Shown here one piece after another: positions 7,372-15,906 of a stretch of 44,417 nt of DNA. The notes beneath the pieces were generated by a model that did no database searches, was not told where the DNA came from, and was given only the letters and a program-made list of their open reading frames with translations. Positions within the stretch are counted from its first letter, which is position 1, and every line of letters starts with the position of its first letter. Position numbers and translations under genes: made by a program. Origin of the DNA: Xenococcus sp. MO_188.B8 (GTDB taxonomy: Bacteria > Cyanobacteriota > Cyanobacteriia > Cyanobacteriales > Xenococcaceae); contig JASJDR010000063.1 of the NCBI GenBank assembly GCA_030065615.1, positions 1 through 44,417 of the forward strand, read 5' to 3'.

Positions 7372-7490
7372 AAAAATATAATTGAAGTTTTGTGTTTTAT
7401 TTCAATATGAGCTTCAATGTGTCAACCTCCTTAATTTTCTTGCTATTTCGGGACTGAAAGCAAAAAAAACAAAGTCAATTATGCAACAAA

Positions 7491-7512
7491 TATTTACAAA
7501 CCAGTTGGTATA
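7491..7512. promoter_or_regulatory. TetR operator copy on the regulator side
   Basis: On the minus strand this reads TATACCAACTGGTTTGTA, matching the osmC-side copy at 16 of the first 18 positions. It lies 25 bases before the TetR ATG, fitting autoregulation. Confidence 0.65.
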
Positions 7513-7536
7513 ATAATGCCCTAGAGGAGGATAGTT

Positions 7537-8151
7537 ATGCCAACAAAAAAAACGAATAGTACTAGGGAACGCATTCTTGCCAATGCGGAAGCTTTAACAC
7601 TAAAGCAGGGCTTTGCAGGTACATCAATCGATAAGATCTTGACTGCCACAGGAATCACAAAAGGAGCATTTTTCTACCATTTCAAAAGCAAAGCTGAGTT
7701 AGCTCGCGCTTTAGTTGAAAGATATTGGGCTAGAGACTATCAACTATTTGAGCAACTCTCAGAGCGTGCTGATGAGCTTAGCAATGATCCTTTGCAATCG
7801 ATGTTAATTTTTCTCAAGCTATTTGAAGAGTTTATTGAGAAATGGGAAGAGCCACCTGAAGGTTGTATTTTTGCCTCTTACGTTTACGAAAGTCAGCAGT
7901 TTGACGAAGCTATTGGGACGTTTATTGCTGATGGCTTTAAGGAGTGGAAAAAGCTTTACGAAGATCGTATAGAGCAGATTATGAAGAAATATCCGCCACA
8001 GATAAAGATCGATGCTGGGGAATTAGCAGAAATGATTATGTGCATTATTGAAGGGGGATTTATCTTGTCTAAATCCCTGCAAGATGCCAAGCTTATTGCC
8101 AGATCGGTCAAACAGTTTCGTCGCTATCTACAGCTCATATTCGAGCGATAA
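7537..8151 (+). CDS. TetR/AcrR-family transcriptional repressor
   Basis: 204 residues with an N-terminal TetR helix-turn-helix (residues about 9-60: TRERILANAEALTLKQGFAG, then TSIDKILTATGITKGAFFYH followed by FKSKAELARAL). The ligand domain contains EEPPEGCIFASYVYESQQFD, with a single cysteine in the position common to a TetR subgroup with a GC[IL]F motif. A good ribosome-binding site (GAGGA) precedes ATG. It is divergent from the OsmC gene, and two inverted operator copies lie between them. It probably represses both genes and is released by an electrophile or peroxide; the inducer is inferred, not shown. Confidence 0.9.
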   Translation: MPTKKTNSTRERILANAEALTLKQGFAGTSIDKILTATGITKGAFFYHFKSKAELARALVERYWARDYQLFEQLSERADELSNDPLQSMLIFLKLFEEFIEKWEEPPEGCIFASYVYESQQFDEAIGTFIADGFKEWKKLYEDRIEQIMKKYPPQIKIDAGELAEMIMCIIEGGFILSKSLQDAKLIARSVKQFRRYLQLIFER

Positions 8152-8172
8152 TCTCTGCAATCTATAATGATC

Positions 8173-8829
8173 TTAAGAATTGCTATGTTTTGCTCTAATC
8201 AAATATCCACAAAGATGTTCCCCATGATTGATCCAATGGGTACGCTCTACTTGGCAATCTGGTAAAATACCAGCGAACATTTCTAATTCATGATCACAGA
8301 TACTAGGATAAGACTCCGCAACCTCGGAAATTGCACAATTATATTCTGTGAGAACAAACTGCTGTTGATCATCTACTGTCTCTATCTGATGCAATTCTGC
8401 CATATAGCCTTCTTCTTGACGCAATTGCACTAATCTAGTTACTCTTTCTTGTAGTGTACCATCGCCAACACGATCGCGATAGTTCTGAGCTTTTTTTTGC
8501 CATTGTTTCTCTAAAACCTTACCAACTCTTTCTTCACCCACAGTTTCGGCTAAAGTATCTAAAAAAGAAACGGCAAATTCTTCGTAACGATGGGGAAATA
8601 GAGCCCGGCCTTTAGTACTTAATTGATACCAATACTGAGGTCTTCCCATGCCCTTTTGCATCGCATCATGAGCGATAAAGCCCTCTGCTTCTAGTTCTCC
8701 CAAATGACGACGAATTGCTTGAGAACTTAGCTCAAAAGCTTTTGCCAGCTGTTGAGCGGTAGCTTGACCTTGTTTGAGCAGATACTGCAATATATTCTGT
8801 TTTGTTGTGGTTAAACCAGTAGTCGCCAT
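8173..8829 (-). CDS. sufR: SufR, iron-sulfur-sensing repressor of suf genes
   Basis: 218 residues, the normal SufR length. An N-terminal DeoR/ArsR-like winged helix (residues about 5-65: TTTKQNILQYLLKQGQATAQ, QLAKAFELSSQAIRRHLGEL) is followed by a C-terminal sensory domain with cysteines at 165, 178, 192 and 207. The last three (CDHELEMFAGILPDC, then HGEHLCGYL) are the conserved Fe-S ligands. In cyanobacteria it represses the suf operon and itself when clusters are plentiful. It is divergent from sufB and two SufR-type operators lie between. The gene ends 21 bases from the convergent TetR gene. Confidence 0.95.
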   Translation of the reverse strand: MATTGLTTTKQNILQYLLKQGQATAQQLAKAFELSSQAIRRHLGELEAEGFIAHDAMQKGMGRPQYWYQLSTKGRALFPHRYEEFAVSFLDTLAETVGEERVGKVLEKQWQKKAQNYRDRVGDGTLQERVTRLVQLRQEEGYMAELHQIETVDDQQQFVLTEYNCAISEVAESYPSICDHELEMFAGILPDCQVERTHWINHGEHLCGYLIRAKHSNS

Positions 8830-8854
8830 CTTGTATTAGTAAATTTTGAGTTTG

Positions 8855-8870
8855 ACAACAGCTTTGTTGT
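8855..8870. promoter_or_regulatory. SufR operator 1 (CAAC-N6-GTTG)
   Basis: ACAACAGCTTTGTTGT contains the exact CAAC-N6-GTTG consensus described for cyanobacterial SufR. It lies 26 bases upstream of the sufR ATG, so it probably mediates autoregulation. Confidence 0.8.
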
Positions 8871-8890
8871 TAATGTAACCTACAATAGAC

Positions 8891-8914
8891 TTAAACAACA
8901 AATTTATTGTTTAA
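8891..8914. promoter_or_regulatory. SufR operator 2 (CAAC-N6-ATTG)
   Basis: A 24-base palindrome with one mismatched pair, TTAAACAAC-AAATTT-ATTGTTTAA. It contains CAAC-N6-ATTG, one base off the SufR consensus, and ends 9 bases before the sufB ATG. The pairing of one perfect and one imperfect site resembles the arrangement described in Synechocystis. Confidence 0.75.
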
Positions 8915-8923
8915 ATTCCAAAC

Positions 8924-10363
8924 ATGAGTGCCACAGTCAAAAATCTAGTCAATCAACCCTATAAATACGGCTTTGTTACCGACATCGAAACCGATACCAT
9001 TCCTCGGGGACTTAGTGAAGACATTATTCGCCTAATTTCAGCTAAGAAAAACGAACCAGAATTTATGCTGGAATTTCGTCTCAAAGCCTATCGTCAGTGG
9101 CTAAAAATGACTGAACCAAATTGGGCTCATGTGGGATATCCAGCTATTGATTATCAGGATATTGTTTACTATTCCGCGCCCAAACAAAAGCAAGAAAAAC
9201 TCAATAGTTTAGATCAAGTAGATCCTACTTTACTAGAAACCTTTGAAAAGTTAGGAATTCCCCTATCGGAACAAAAAAGATTGGGCAATGTCGCCGTCGA
9301 TGCTATTTTTGACAGTGTTTCGATCGCTACTACTTTTAAAGAAAAGTTAGCCGAAGATGGGGTGATTTTTTGTTCGATTTCCGAAGCTTTACAGGAATAT
9401 CCTGAATTAGTCCAAAAATACTTGGGGACTGTGGTTCCTGTAGCGGATAATTTCTTTGCGGCTTTAAACTCAGCAGTCTTTAGTGATGGCTCATTTGTCT
9501 TTATTCCCAAAGGTGTAACCTGTCCGATGGAGTTGTCTACCTATTTTCGGATCAATGATGGAGATACTGGACAGTTTGAACGGACTCTAATTATCGCCGA
9601 AGAAGGCGCTTCGGTGAGTTACTTAGAAGGCTGTACTGCGCCCATGTTCGATACCAATCAACTTCATGCTGCGGTAGTAGAGTTAGTAGCCTTGGACAAT
9701 GCCGATATTAAATATTCCACAGTGCAAAACTGGTTTGCTGGAGATGAAAATGGTAAGGGTGGAATTTACAATTTCGTTACCAAAAGAGGCTTGTGTAAAG
9801 GAATAAATTCTAAGATTTCCTGGACTCAAGTAGAAACTGGTTCAGCTATAACCTGGAAATATCCTGGCTGTGTTTTAGTCGGCGATAATTCTGTGGGCGA
9901 GTTTTATTCCATTGCTCTAACTAATAATAAGCAACAAGCCGATACTGGCACCAAAATGATTCATATTGGGAAAAACACCCGTAGTACCATTATTTCTAAA
10001 GGAATTTCGGCTGGAGAATCCAAAGGTAGCTATCGTGGTTTAGTCAAAATGGGTCCCAAAGCTCAAGGAGCCAGAAATTACTCTCAATGTGACTCGATGC
10101 TCATTGGAGATAATGCAGAAGCGAATACTTTTCCTTATATTCAGGTAGATAATAATACTGCCAAAGTAGAACATGAAGCTTCTACGGCGAAAATTGGGGA
10201 AGAGCAGCTATTTTACTTTGCCCAAAGGGGAATTTCTGAAGAAGACGCTGTTTCTATGTTGGTAAGTGGTTTCTGTCAGGATGTTTTGAACGAGTTGCCT
10301 ATGGAATTTGCTGCTGAAGCTGATAAGTTACTAAGTCTTAAGTTAGAGGGGACTGTAGGTTAA
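8924..10363 (+). CDS. sufB: Fe-S cluster scaffold protein SufB
   Basis: 479 residues, standard for SufB. The protein forms the SufBCD scaffold with SufC and SufD for cytoplasmic Fe-S assembly, essential for photosystem I supply. The core SufB/SufD beta-helix is clear ([60 protein letters not shown]). Transcription is probably controlled by SufR through 8855-8914. Unusually, no sufC, sufD or sufS follows; the next gene is a convergent response regulator 98 bases downstream, so the usual sufBCDS operon is split here. Confidence 0.97.
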   Translation: MSATVKNLVNQPYKYGFVTDIETDTIPRGLSEDIIRLISAKKNEPEFMLEFRLKAYRQWLKMTEPNWAHVGYPAIDYQDIVYYSAPKQKQEKLNSLDQVDPTLLETFEKLGIPLSEQKRLGNVAVDAIFDSVSIATTFKEKLAEDGVIFCSISEALQEYPELVQKYLGTVVPVADNFFAALNSAVFSDGSFVFIPKGVTCPMELSTYFRINDGDTGQFERTLIIAEEGASVSYLEGCTAPMFDTNQLHAAVVELVALDNADIKYSTVQNWFAGDENGKGGIYNFVTKRGLCKGINSKISWTQVETGSAITWKYPGCVLVGDNSVGEFYSIALTNNKQQADTGTKMIHIGKNTRSTIISKGISAGESKGSYRGLVKMGPKAQGARNYSQCDSMLIGDNAEANTFPYIQVDNNTAKVEHEASTAKIGEEQLFYFAQRGISEEDAVSMLVSGFCQDVLNELPMEFAAEADKLLSLKLEGTVG

Positions 10364-10382
10364 ACATAGTCGATTAAATTAT

Positions 10383-10456
10383 AAGATGGGCAAATAATTC
10401 ACAATTAAGAAAACTGTAAGAAAATTAAGTTTTCAATAAATTATTCAACCCATCTT
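10383..10456. terminator. Bidirectional terminator-like structure between convergent genes
   Basis: AAGATGGG (10383-10390) pairs with CCCATCTT (10449-10456), and AAATAATT/AATTATT extends the stem after a small internal loop. The convergent genes sufB and the response regulator end on either side. U-tract quality is poor (TAAAA), so the function is likely but not certain. Confidence 0.5.
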
Positions 10457-10461
10457 TAAAA

Positions 10462-11151
10462 CTACTTTACATTAGAAGGCTCTTCTTTAAGACGATAACC
10501 CAAACCATAAACGGTTTCAATAATGTCACTGGGGGCGCCTGACGCTTCCAATTTTTGACGCAAGCCACGAATATGTGCTTTTACTGTAGCTTCTTCTGGT
10601 AATTGTTCAAAAGCCCAAAGATGTTCCAAAATTTGAGCGCGACTAAAAACTCTTCTCCCATTGCGTAAGAAAAATTCTAGTAACTTATACTCTTTGGGAC
10701 TTAGAGGTAATAACTGCTCGCCATAATAAACTTCACAGCTACTGGGATTGAGACTCAAATCGCCCCAAGTAAGAATCGGTGGTGCTGTAGAAGTTCCTCG
10801 GCGTAATAAAGCACGAATTCTAGCTGATAATTCTTCTAACTCAAAAGGTTTAACCAGATAATCATCTGCTCCAGCATCTAAGCCAACTACTTTATCACCA
10901 ATGGTATCTCTAGCAGTCAACATCAAGATGGGGATCTCAACTCCTTTGGCACGAAGTTTTTTACACAGAGTAATTCCATCCATGATTGGTAGCATCACAT
11001 CGAGTAAAATTAAATCGTAGGTAAATGCTTCCAATAAATCCCAGCCAGACTGTCCATCGTAGACTGCTTCAACTGCGTAATGCAGTTCTCCAAGATATTC
11101 TACTACGGCATCGCTAATTCTTTCATCATCTTCAACTACAAGAATTTTCAT
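10462..11151 (-). CDS. OmpR/PhoB-family response regulator
   Basis: 229 residues. The receiver domain (1-118) has acidic residues E7/D8/D9, the phospho-acceptor Asp51 (LILLDVMLPIMDG), Thr79 (MLTA) and Lys101 (LVKPF). The C-terminal winged helix (about 128-222) ends in the typical VYGLGYRLKE. No histidine kinase is adjacent, so it is an orphan regulator here. The closest named cyanobacterial relatives are OmpR types such as RppA, but the specific orthologue cannot be fixed by eye. It is convergent with sufB; the upstream gene is psbI on the other strand. Confidence 0.92.
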   Translation of the reverse strand: MKILVVEDDERISDAVVEYLGELHYAVEAVYDGQSGWDLLEAFTYDLILLDVMLPIMDGITLCKKLRAKGVEIPILMLTARDTIGDKVVGLDAGADDYLVKPFELEELSARIRALLRRGTSTAPPILTWGDLSLNPSSCEVYYGEQLLPLSPKEYKLLEFFLRNGRRVFSRAQILEHLWAFEQLPEEATVKAHIRGLRQKLEASGAPSDIIETVYGLGYRLKEEPSNVK

Positions 11152-11295
11152 GGTTTTTCGGAAATAGTTGTTTGGGGAATTTGATTAATTTTTTGAGATA
11201 TCTCTTTAATTTACATTAACAATAATCAATTATTGGTGAACTTTAGTAACTTAATCTTTGCTAAAATCGGGTTTAGGTTTATAGGAGAATAAAAC

Positions 11296-11412
11296 ATGCT
11301 CACGCTCAAAATAGTTGTTTACATCACGGTATTTTTCTTTATTGGTTTATTCATATTCGGATTTCTCTCTAGCGATCCTTCTCGTAACCCTGGTGGTTCA
11401 GACGGTGAATAA
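11296..11412 (+). CDS. psbI: Photosystem II reaction centre protein I
   Basis: 38 residues, [20 protein letters not shown] followed by [14 protein letters not shown]. One transmembrane helix is followed by the invariant [13 protein letters not shown] signature. PsbI is a low-molecular-mass subunit of the photosystem II core next to D1 and CP43 in the thylakoid membrane. AGGAG lies 8 bases before ATG. The gene is monocistronic: a terminator follows at 11477. A 14-base tandem duplication begins at its last sense codon and includes the stop. Confidence 0.97.
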   Translation: MLTLKIVVYITVFFFIGLFIFGFLSSDPSRNPGGSDGE

Positions 11413-11436
11413 TATTATAAAGATAATATTATAAAG
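11409..11436. repeat. 14-bp tandem duplication at the psbI stop
   Basis: ATAATATTATAAAG occurs twice head to tail at 11409-11422 and 11423-11436. The first copy contains the psbI TAA. Probably a replication slippage product. Confidence 0.8.
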
Positions 11437-11476
11437 ATACAAGAAATCAGCAAAGGTCACAGAACCTATATTTTAC

Positions 11477-11500
11477 GGGGCGTATTTCGCCCCTTCTTCT
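11477..11500 (+). terminator. Rho-independent terminator after psbI
   Basis: GGGGCG-TATTT-CGCCCC followed by TTCTTCT, a compact GC stem with a T-rich tail 64 bases downstream of psbI. Confidence 0.75.
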
Positions 11501-11586
11501 GTTGGTAATTCATGGCGGATCAAGCGATAATATAAGCTAGATGACCACGGCTAATTTTTTTATTTAAGATCAAGTAAAGTCCAATT

Positions 11587-11811
11587 ATGGAAAAAATTAA
11601 TAACCCTGCATTGTCTCAGGAAGCTCGTTTCGAGCCAGCAATCGTAATTCCGCTCAAGCAAAAAGCATCCCTGCTAGATTGGCTAGAATCTAACAATCGT
11701 TTAATTCCTAGAGAGCGCATTCCTGAATCAGAAAAACCTACTAGCTCTCAAGATGATGTCGAAGAATTACTAGATAATGATGATTATGATGCAGATTTCG
11801 ATGATGATTAA
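11587..11811 (+). CDS. DUF3134-family small cyanobacterial protein
   Basis: 74 residues. The central segment FEPAIVIPLKQKASLLDWLE and the following SNNRLIPRE match the cyanobacteria-specific DUF3134 family, of unknown function. The C-terminus is an acidic tail (DDVEELLDNDDYDADFDDD) that is probably disordered. It stands 55 bases before mraY in the same direction, so co-transcription is possible, though a functional link to cell-wall synthesis is not established. Confidence 0.8.
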   Translation: MEKINNPALSQEARFEPAIVIPLKQKASLLDWLESNNRLIPRERIPESEKPTSSQDDVEELLDNDDYDADFDDD

Positions 11812-11866
11812 TTTGGTATAAGATAGACGCGCAGTTAACAGGCGATATCTCTAACTAAACAATATT

Positions 11867-12964
11867 GTGGATATTAAATCGATCTCGACCGTCAACTCCC
11901 TCGATTTTTCTGGGCGTAATCTTCTAATTTTGCTAGCTTGTATCCTTGGGGTATGGGCAGTTTTTTTTGATTGGATGAATGGGTATAGGGCAAATTTATC
12001 GGCAGTGATCACTTTTCCCTTCTTAATCTGTGCCTTAATCAGTGGCACCATAGGCTATTGGGTAGTGCCTTTATTACGTCAACTGAAAACTGGGCAAATA
12101 ATCCAAGAAGATGGTCCCCAAACTCATCTCAAAAAGGCAGGGACTCCTACTATGGGAGGAATTTTTTTTATTCCTGTCGCAGTCGTGATCGCCCTTGTTT
12201 GGACTAATTTTTCTCCAGATGCGATCGCGGTTTCGGTGGTTACTCTTGGTTATGGTTTTATTGGCTGGCTCGATGACTGGCAAGTTTTAAGACGCAAATC
12301 TAATAAGGGGATTTCCCCCAAAATGAAACTAACTCTCCAAATCGCGATCGCAATTTTGTTTTGTATCTGGTTATGGTGGTACAGGTTTCCTGGGATCTCA
12401 AATGTGGAACTCCCTGGGGGATTACTGCTTCAGTTAGGATGGTTCTTTTTTCCCTTAGCTGGGTTTGTGCTAGCTGCCGAAAGTAATGCTACCAATTTAA
12501 CCGATGGAGTAGATGGATTAGCCGCCGGCACAAGTGCGATCGCATTTTTCGGTTTAGGAATTATTCTAGCTGCGAATCATCCCGATCTGATGCTATTTTG
12601 TATCTGTATGAGTGGCGCTTGTTTGGGCTTTTTACGCCATAATCACAATCGAGCTACTGTTTTTATGGGAGATACCGGTTCTCTCGCTTTAGGGGGTTCT
12701 CTTGCTGCTGTAGGCTTACTTAGTGGCAACCTTTGGGCATTGTTTATTGTTAGTGGGATTTTCTTTCTCGAATCTCTTTCGGTAATTGCGCAAGTAGGTT
12801 ATTACAAAGCGACTAAAGATGCCGAGGGTCAAGGAAAACGTCTTTTAAAAATGGCTCCCCTGCACCATCATTTTGAATTAAGTGGTTGGTCAGAAACGCA
12901 AGTAGTGGGAAGCTTTTATTTAACTAATATCCTATTAGCTGTTCTGGCATATTTTTGGCGTTAA
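11867..12964 (+). CDS. mraY: Phospho-N-acetylmuramoyl-pentapeptide transferase MraY
   Basis: 365 residues from GTG 11867. MraY transfers phospho-MurNAc-pentapeptide to undecaprenyl phosphate, making lipid I in the inner membrane. Signatures present: PTMGGIFFIP, the Asp pair in GWLDDWQVLRRKSNKGISPK, NATNLTDGVDGLAAG, the catalytic Asp of VFMGDTGSLALGG and the cytoplasmic histidine loop APLHHHFELSG. About ten hydrophobic helices are visible. The N-terminal 25 residues are a short cyanobacterial extension. No other mur genes are adjacent, as is usual for dispersed cyanobacterial cell-wall genes. Confidence 0.97.
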   Translation: MDIKSISTVNSLDFSGRNLLILLACILGVWAVFFDWMNGYRANLSAVITFPFLICALISGTIGYWVVPLLRQLKTGQIIQEDGPQTHLKKAGTPTMGGIFFIPVAVVIALVWTNFSPDAIAVSVVTLGYGFIGWLDDWQVLRRKSNKGISPKMKLTLQIAIAILFCIWLWWYRFPGISNVELPGGLLLQLGWFFFPLAGFVLAAESNATNLTDGVDGLAAGTSAIAFFGLGIILAANHPDLMLFCICMSGACLGFLRHNHNRATVFMGDTGSLALGGSLAAVGLLSGNLWALFIVSGIFFLESLSVIAQVGYYKATKDAEGQGKRLLKMAPLHHHFELSGWSETQVVGSFYLTNILLAVLAYFWR

Positions 12965-13011
12965 GGCAATAATTACAGGACTTTACTTTATTAACTAGTT
13001 CATTAAACATC

Positions 13012-13035
13012 AGGGGCGATGGAATAATCGCCTCT
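13012..13035. terminator. GC hairpin after mraY
   Basis: AGGGGCGAT-ggaata-ATCGCCTCT pairs except for one mismatch. It may terminate mraY, but there is no clear T-run. A related AGGGGCGAAT hairpin occurs at 13611, so it may be a dispersed repeat. Confidence 0.45.
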
Positions 13036-13088
13036 ACATATACATAATCGTATGTTTTTTCTGGGGAATAACTAAAGCTTGGGAAAAT

Positions 13089-13547
13089 ATGAATTTTTTA
13101 GTCATTGGCTATGGCAATACTCTGCGCAGTGATGATGGTGCAGGACAAAGAGTCGCTGAGAAGCTTGCAGAGTGGGAATCCCCCAAATTGCGATCGCTTA
13201 AACTACATCAATTGACACCTGAACTTGCCGCAGATATTTCCCAGGCTGATACTGTAATTTTTATCGATGCGGTGGCAACTAACCCAGAACATCCTGTTGC
13301 CGTGCAGATACAAGAACTTCAAGCAGCAGTTGATAATTCTAGTTTAGGACATAGTTGTGATCCGCGATCGCTCCTGGCGATGACTCAAATGCTCTATGGC
13401 ACAGTTCCTAAGGCATACTGGGTGTTAATTCCTGCTGTTAACTTTGATTTTGGCGAAGAATTCTCTTCTTTAACCCGAGAAGGAATAGATATTGCCTTGA
13501 AGCAAGTTACACAAATAATTATGGGGCTTGCTGAAAATCAGAATTAA
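13089..13547 (+). CDS. Hydrogenase maturation protease, HoxW-like
   Basis: 152 residues. The start MNFLVIGYGNTLRSDDGAGQ is the nickel-hydrogenase maturation endopeptidase signature (GxGNxLxxDDGxG); the acidic pair and FIDAVA provide likely nickel-sensing carboxylates, and HSCDPRSLL is a subfamily motif. Such proteases trim the C-terminus of the NiFe-hydrogenase large subunit after metal insertion. Length and motif fit HoxW of the bidirectional hydrogenase better than HupW, but no hydrogenase genes are in the window to confirm this. Confidence 0.85.
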   Translation: MNFLVIGYGNTLRSDDGAGQRVAEKLAEWESPKLRSLKLHQLTPELAADISQADTVIFIDAVATNPEHPVAVQIQELQAAVDNSSLGHSCDPRSLLAMTQMLYGTVPKAYWVLIPAVNFDFGEEFSSLTREGIDIALKQVTQIIMGLAENQN

Positions 13548-13610
13548 GTTACATTAATTGTCTTTTCATCGATAAAACAAGTGTTCTGCCCCAGAAGACA
13601 TTTCAAGAGG

Positions 13611-13634
13611 AGGGGCGAATCACCGTTCTCCCCT
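13611..13634. repeat. GC hairpin between convergent genes
   Basis: AGGGG-cgaatcaccgttct-CCCCT lies between the protease gene and the convergent glpK. It may be a terminator or a member of the same dispersed hairpin class as 13012-13035. Confidence 0.4.
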
Positions 13635-13669
13635 ATTACCAAAAACTTACAGCTAATCACACAGCGGTT

Positions 13670-15163
13670 TTAAACCCAATTTTTGGCTCTTGCTACTGCC
13701 TTTGACCAAATGTCAAAATTAGCTACTGCTTGGTCTTTTCCTGGTTCTGGTTCAAAAATACGGTCAATTTGACGATTGGCAATTAAAGCCTGATAGTCAT
13801 CCCAAAAACCCACTGCTAAACCTGCTCCAAAAGCCGCACCTTGCGCTGTCGCATCAAGAATTACTGGGCGTTCAAGGGGAATACCCAAGGCATTCGCCTG
13901 AAATTGCATTAAGAAATTATTCTGGGTAGCTCCCCCATCTACTTTGAGTAGAGAAACTGCTTCTGTACTATCTTTATTCACTGCATTAACTACTTCTTTA
14001 ACCTGATAAGCGATCGCCTCTAACACCGCTCTGACCATATGTTCTTTGGTCACTCCTCCCGTAATACCGAAAAAAGCCCCCCTAGCATTCATATCCCAAT
14101 GAGGTGCGCCTAAACCACTTAAAGCAGGGACAAAATAGACCCCGTTAGTATCCTGAACTGACATAGCTAAAGCTTCGGTTTCGGCAGCACTGTTAATTAA
14201 CTTTAAACCGTCTCGCAACCATTGAATACAAGCTCCTGTCGTAAAAATTGCTCCTTCTAAAGCATAGTTGGTTTGCTCCGCAGTACTCCAGGCAGTAGTC
14301 GAAAGTAACTGATTATGCGATCGCGTTACCACTGTTCCCGTTTGGGCAACTAGGAAACAACCTGTGCCATAGGTACATTTCAATAAGCCAGGGCGATCGC
14401 AGCCATGAGCAAATAAAGCGGATTGTTGGTCGCCAAAAATTGCCGTCACTGGGATTTCTATACCAAATAATTCGGGATCTGTGGTGCCAAATAAGCCCAT
14501 ACTGGGTTGAATTTTCGGCATAATGGACTCTGGAATATTAAATAGCTTTAATAGCTCACGATCCCAATTTCCTGTGTCCAAATTCATCAACATAGTACGG
14601 CTAGCATTACTATGATCTGTGGCATGAACTTTGCCGCCTGTTAAATTCCATAATGCCCAACTATCTACTGTTCCGGCGATCACATGATCCCAATTGGTAT
14701 CGGGTTTATGTTCTTTAACCCAATCAATTAACCAAGATAATTTAGTAGCAGAAAAATAGGCATCTAGAATCAATCCAGTTTTAATTTGGACAATAGATGC
14801 CGCTCCCTCTTGTTTCAAGCGATCGCACATGGTCGCGGTACGACGATCTTGCCAGACAATAGCGTTATGTAAAGGTTCTCCAGTAGTTTTATCCCATAGC
14901 AAACAGGTTTCTCTTTGCACTGTCAAACCAATACTCGCGATCTCCGAAGCCGTAATCTGACTTTTGCTAATAACTTCTTGAATACAACTATAGGTATCTT
15001 GCCAAATTTGCTGAGCATCATGTTCAAGCCATCCTGGTTGAGGATAATATTGAGTTAATTCCTGATAAGCTTGACCAACTATATTTCCTTCTCGATTGAA
15101 CAAAATAGCTCGATTTCCTGTAGTTCCTAGATCGAGAGCCAAGATGTATTGAGATTTGGTCAT
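13670..15163 (-). CDS. glpK: Glycerol kinase
   Basis: 497 residues, full length. The FGGY-family kinase phosphorylates glycerol to sn-glycerol 3-phosphate in the cytoplasm. Motifs: N-terminal phosphate-binding ILALDLGTTGNRAILFNREG, substrate-loop WQDRRT, FGDQQSALFAHGC, and the C-terminal adenosine motif VDGGATQNNFLMQFQANALG. The N-terminal LDLGTTGNRA replaces the LDQGTTSSRA of enterobacterial GlpK. No glycerol facilitator or glpD lies nearby; the gene is monocistronic between convergent and AT-rich neighbours. Confidence 0.96.
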   Translation of the reverse strand: MTKSQYILALDLGTTGNRAILFNREGNIVGQAYQELTQYYPQPGWLEHDAQQIWQDTYSCIQEVISKSQITASEIASIGLTVQRETCLLWDKTTGEPLHNAIVWQDRRTATMCDRLKQEGAASIVQIKTGLILDAYFSATKLSWLIDWVKEHKPDTNWDHVIAGTVDSWALWNLTGGKVHATDHSNASRTMLMNLDTGNWDRELLKLFNIPESIMPKIQPSMGLFGTTDPELFGIEIPVTAIFGDQQSALFAHGCDRPGLLKCTYGTGCFLVAQTGTVVTRSHNQLLSTTAWSTAEQTNYALEGAIFTTGACIQWLRDGLKLINSAAETEALAMSVQDTNGVYFVPALSGLGAPHWDMNARGAFFGITGGVTKEHMVRAVLEAIAYQVKEVVNAVNKDSTEAVSLLKVDGGATQNNFLMQFQANALGIPLERPVILDATAQGAAFGAGLAVGFWDDYQALIANRQIDRIFEPEPGKDQAVANFDIWSKAVARAKNWV

Positions 15164-15279
15164 AGCTAAATTAATATTTGAGTTCTGCTTTGTAAGCTAG
15201 GTTTACCAGGAAAGATTGATTTGTTAGCTATTTGTTAGATTTTTTTTAGGTTATTGCGCTCACGCAGCGCCATGCTGCT

Positions 15280-15534
15280 CTAATAACTCGATTTCAGATT
15301 TGATATCAGCTTAGACGCATCTAAGTTGCATCTTTTTGAATTGTTATTAGAAAATAAGTTGGCAATTGCTTTCTGGATAAAGTTTACAAAATTCACAAAT
15401 TGCCAAAGTTTTTGGGGTTTGACAGAACTGTTCCCAGAGCAAGATCGTTGGTACATGTAGGAAAGAAACATTGTTGTTTCTTGAAAGAGGGTTAATAAGA
15501 GAAATAACTTATAAATTAAGTTTAGTTGTTGCAA
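15280..15534 (-). CDS. Small hypothetical protein, doubtful
   Basis: An 84-codon frame, with an internal Met at residue 22 giving a 63-residue alternative (MFLSYMYQRSCSGNSSVKPQ). It contains a hydrophobic-aromatic helix (LWQFVNFVNFIQKAIANLFS) that looks amphipathic. No family is recognised and no clear ribosome-binding site is visible. It lies in a 700-base region lacking other genes, so it may be real or chance. Confidence 0.3.
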   Translation of the reverse strand: MQQLNLIYKLFLLLTLFQETTMFLSYMYQRSCSGNSSVKPQKLWQFVNFVNFIQKAIANLFSNNNSKRCNLDASKLISNLKSSY

Positions 15535-15549
15535 ATATTTGATAAAGTT

Positions 15550-15669
15550 GCTGACCTCTCCAAAAGCTTATGGAAGAATATTAATAGTGACTGTAAATTA
15601 CAATTGCATCACTATCAACTCGGTAATATATATTTAAGAAGTACATCTAATCTATGTACTTCTTTTTTC
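15550..15669 (+). ncRNA. Candidate small RNA ending in an intrinsic terminator
   Basis: The terminator is AAGTACAT-ctaatct-ATGTACTT followed by CTTTTTTCT (15639-15669). The 5' end is unknown; a weak TTGTTG...TGATAAAGT promoter-like pair sits near 15520-15550. There is no coding potential on this strand. It matches no cyanobacterial small RNA I can recall. Confidence 0.35.
15639..15669 (+). terminator. Rho-independent terminator with no upstream gene
   Basis: A perfect 8-bp stem with 7-base loop and a CTTTTTT tail on the plus strand. The minus-strand reading lacks a T-run, so it acts on plus-strand transcripts. Confidence 0.75.
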
Positions 15670-15906
15670 TGTCATTAAAGATATCAATATGTTGCGGTTA
15701 AGCTTTTGCTTGAATGAGATGGGCAATAATAAAGATAGAGTAAGCTGCGATTGACGAAAGAGGTCAGATTTCAGTCTATTCCAGCGCCCGAATAGCCTAA
15801 ATTACCACAGGAATTAGAAGGATGTAATTTGCTCTTTCTTGATTACTAAGTGCCTCGGCAATGTCGAGCTCGCTCCATATCTTTACCAGGCGAAAAAGGT
15901 GAGAAG

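Larger units (their letters stand above)
15535..15906. other. Gene-free stretch with an orphan terminator
   Basis: No protein gene. It contains a strong plus-strand terminator at 15639-15669, although no plus-strand gene lies upstream back to 13547. The remaining sequence is AT-rich. It is a good place to look for a small RNA. Confidence 0.5.

Noticed and set aside
15850..15906. Upstream extension of the flavin-reductase-like gene
   Set aside because: The extension (MPRQCRARSISLPGEKG) has no ribosome-binding site, while ATG 15907 has AGGTGAG.
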